Origin: a virus
IMG/VR virus record: IMGVR_UViG_3300001846_000239
Location: 1-64,000 of that record
Reading direction: 5' to 3' (one strand)
Length of the DNA: 64,000 bases
Shown: positions 63,517-64,000 of the stretch, piece by piece
Layout: each line of letters begins with the position of its first letter
Numbering within the stretch: the first letter of the stretch is position 1
Position numbers and translations under genes: made by a program
The notes under the pieces: model-generated
Databases searched by the model: none
What the model was told of the DNA's origin: nothing
The model's input: only the letters and a program-made list of their open reading frames with translations

Positions 63517-64000
63517 ATGCTAGAAACAATTTGTGAAGTGATGAAACATTCATACGATAAAGGTATGATTAGTACAAGGGATGGTAATGTATCGATTCGA
63601 CATAAAGATAGAGATTATTTTCATGTAACACCATCGGGTGTAAGAAAGCAAGTCATTCAATATGACATGTTTAAAAAATTAAAAGCGGTAGACTGTGAAG
63701 AAATGTATTTTACAGATATCGCATCGGGATTGAAACCAACAGGAGAATTGCCACTTCATTGGGGACTACAGAAAAATATACCGACTGATACAAGAGTTGT
63801 ATTACATACTCATCCGACGTATATTGTAGCAGCAATGCATGCGGGAATACAACTAAACGAATTAGTTGATAAATTTCCAGAGCTTGGTCGCTATTCAAAA
63901 GTGGCAGCGAATGTTCCAGACGTTCCACCTATTTCACAAGAGTTGGCTGATAAATGTTTTGAAAACCTTGGACTACAAGAAGATGGAAGTTGCTATTTTG
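63517..64000 (+). CDS. Class II aldolase/adducin-family protein (5' part)
   Basis: 161 residues to the right window edge; the C terminus is outside. STRDGNVSIRH, VTPSGVRK, SGLKPTGELPLHWGLQKN, and VVLHTHPTYIVAAMHAG (zinc His pair, metal site H-x-H) are the class II aldolase/fuculose-phosphate aldolase signatures. The enzyme would act on a sugar phosphate. It is uncommon in T4-like phages. SD AAGGA precedes the ATG. Confidence 0.85.
   Translation, partial: MLETICEVMKHSYDKGMISTRDGNVSIRHKDRDYFHVTPSGVRKQVIQYDMFKKLKAVDCEEMYFTDIASGLKPTGELPLHWGLQKNIPTDTRVVLHTHPTYIVAAMHAGIQLNELVDKFPELGRYSKVAANVPDVPPISQELADKCFENLGLQEDGSCYF

Noticed and set aside
1-64000. Open reading frames on the minus strand and overlapping frames longer than 60 codons
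   Set aside because: All lie opposite or inside well-supported + strand genes, lack SD sequences and known motifs, and no divergent intergenic space exists; they are shadows of real genes.
1-64000. CRISPR arrays, integrase/attachment sites and insertion sequences
   Set aside because: No direct-repeat/spacer arrays, recombinase genes or terminal inverted repeats were seen; the gene content is that of a lytic T4-like phage.

Overview
This window is a contiguous piece of an AT-rich, T4-like myovirus genome (Straboviridae/Kyanoviridae-type core). Every supported gene lies on the + strand, usually with 1-20 nt overlaps or short gaps. The gene order 13-14-15-16-17-18-19-20-67-21-22-23, uvsY-uvsW-55-47-46-45-44-62-regA-43, then uvsX-41, is the conserved T4 core order. 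Accessory genes (cobS/MoxR-like ATPase, hsp20, GroES-like protein, MazG-like enzymes, ThyX, ribosomal protein bS21) resemble those of marine T4-like phages. No photosynthesis gene is seen. The sigma70-type promoters (TGTACA-N17-TATAAT) and the low G+C suggest a proteobacterial, probably marine host; this is inference.

Layout. 1-1724: 3' part of a tail fibre with a C-terminal S74 chaperone. 1770-13437: virion morphogenesis (neck, terminase, sheath, tube, portal, prohead protease, scaffold, capsid), driven by T4-type late promoters (TATAAATA). 13529-20130: tube-like protein, uvsY, uvsW, an Sm-like protein, late sigma factor gp55 and recombination nuclease gp47/46. 20265-23629: a VWA/HEXXH protein plus MoxR-type AAA+ ATPase pair. 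23971-27064: clamp, clamp loader and RegA. 27072-29343: an inserted fibre/chaperone/glycosyltransferase module. 29534-32785: Hsp20 and DNA polymerase. 32846-37609: Sm-like and MazG-like proteins, a primase-like protein, gp4-like head completion protein, GroES-like protein and nucleotide enzymes. 37628-37784: tRNA-Arg(UCU) and tRNA-Pro(UGG). 38183-42030: a nucleotide/DNA-modification-like island. 42063-45880: bS21, UvsX, gp41 and ThyX. 45997-47019: very small ORFs. 47066-56681: an array dominated by short-leader proteins. 56686-58695: spanins, lipase and small membrane proteins. 58757-62944: ribonucleotide reductase and glutaredoxin. 63085-64000: GIY-YIG nuclease-like protein and a truncated class II aldolase.

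The most interesting system is the 47-57 kb array. Thirteen neighbouring proteins begin with a T4-internal-protein-like leader (M-x-x-F-K...), and twelve of these leaders carry an (L/I)-x-E site at residues 9-15. This matches the known T4 capsid-targeting sequence and gp21 prohead-protease cleavage rule. The putative cargo includes an RNA-ligase-like nucleotidyltransferase, a P-loop kinase and an NMN-adenylyltransferase-like enzyme, so the phage may inject an RNA-repair/NAD-metabolism kit with its DNA.

Other notable signals are a two-copy RNA hairpin with a covarying outer stem and an invariant core (upstream of the gene after gp45 and of hsp20), a set of eleven near-identical early promoters of which two share a long upstream box, and the MoxR-VWA pair with a palindrome at each promoter.
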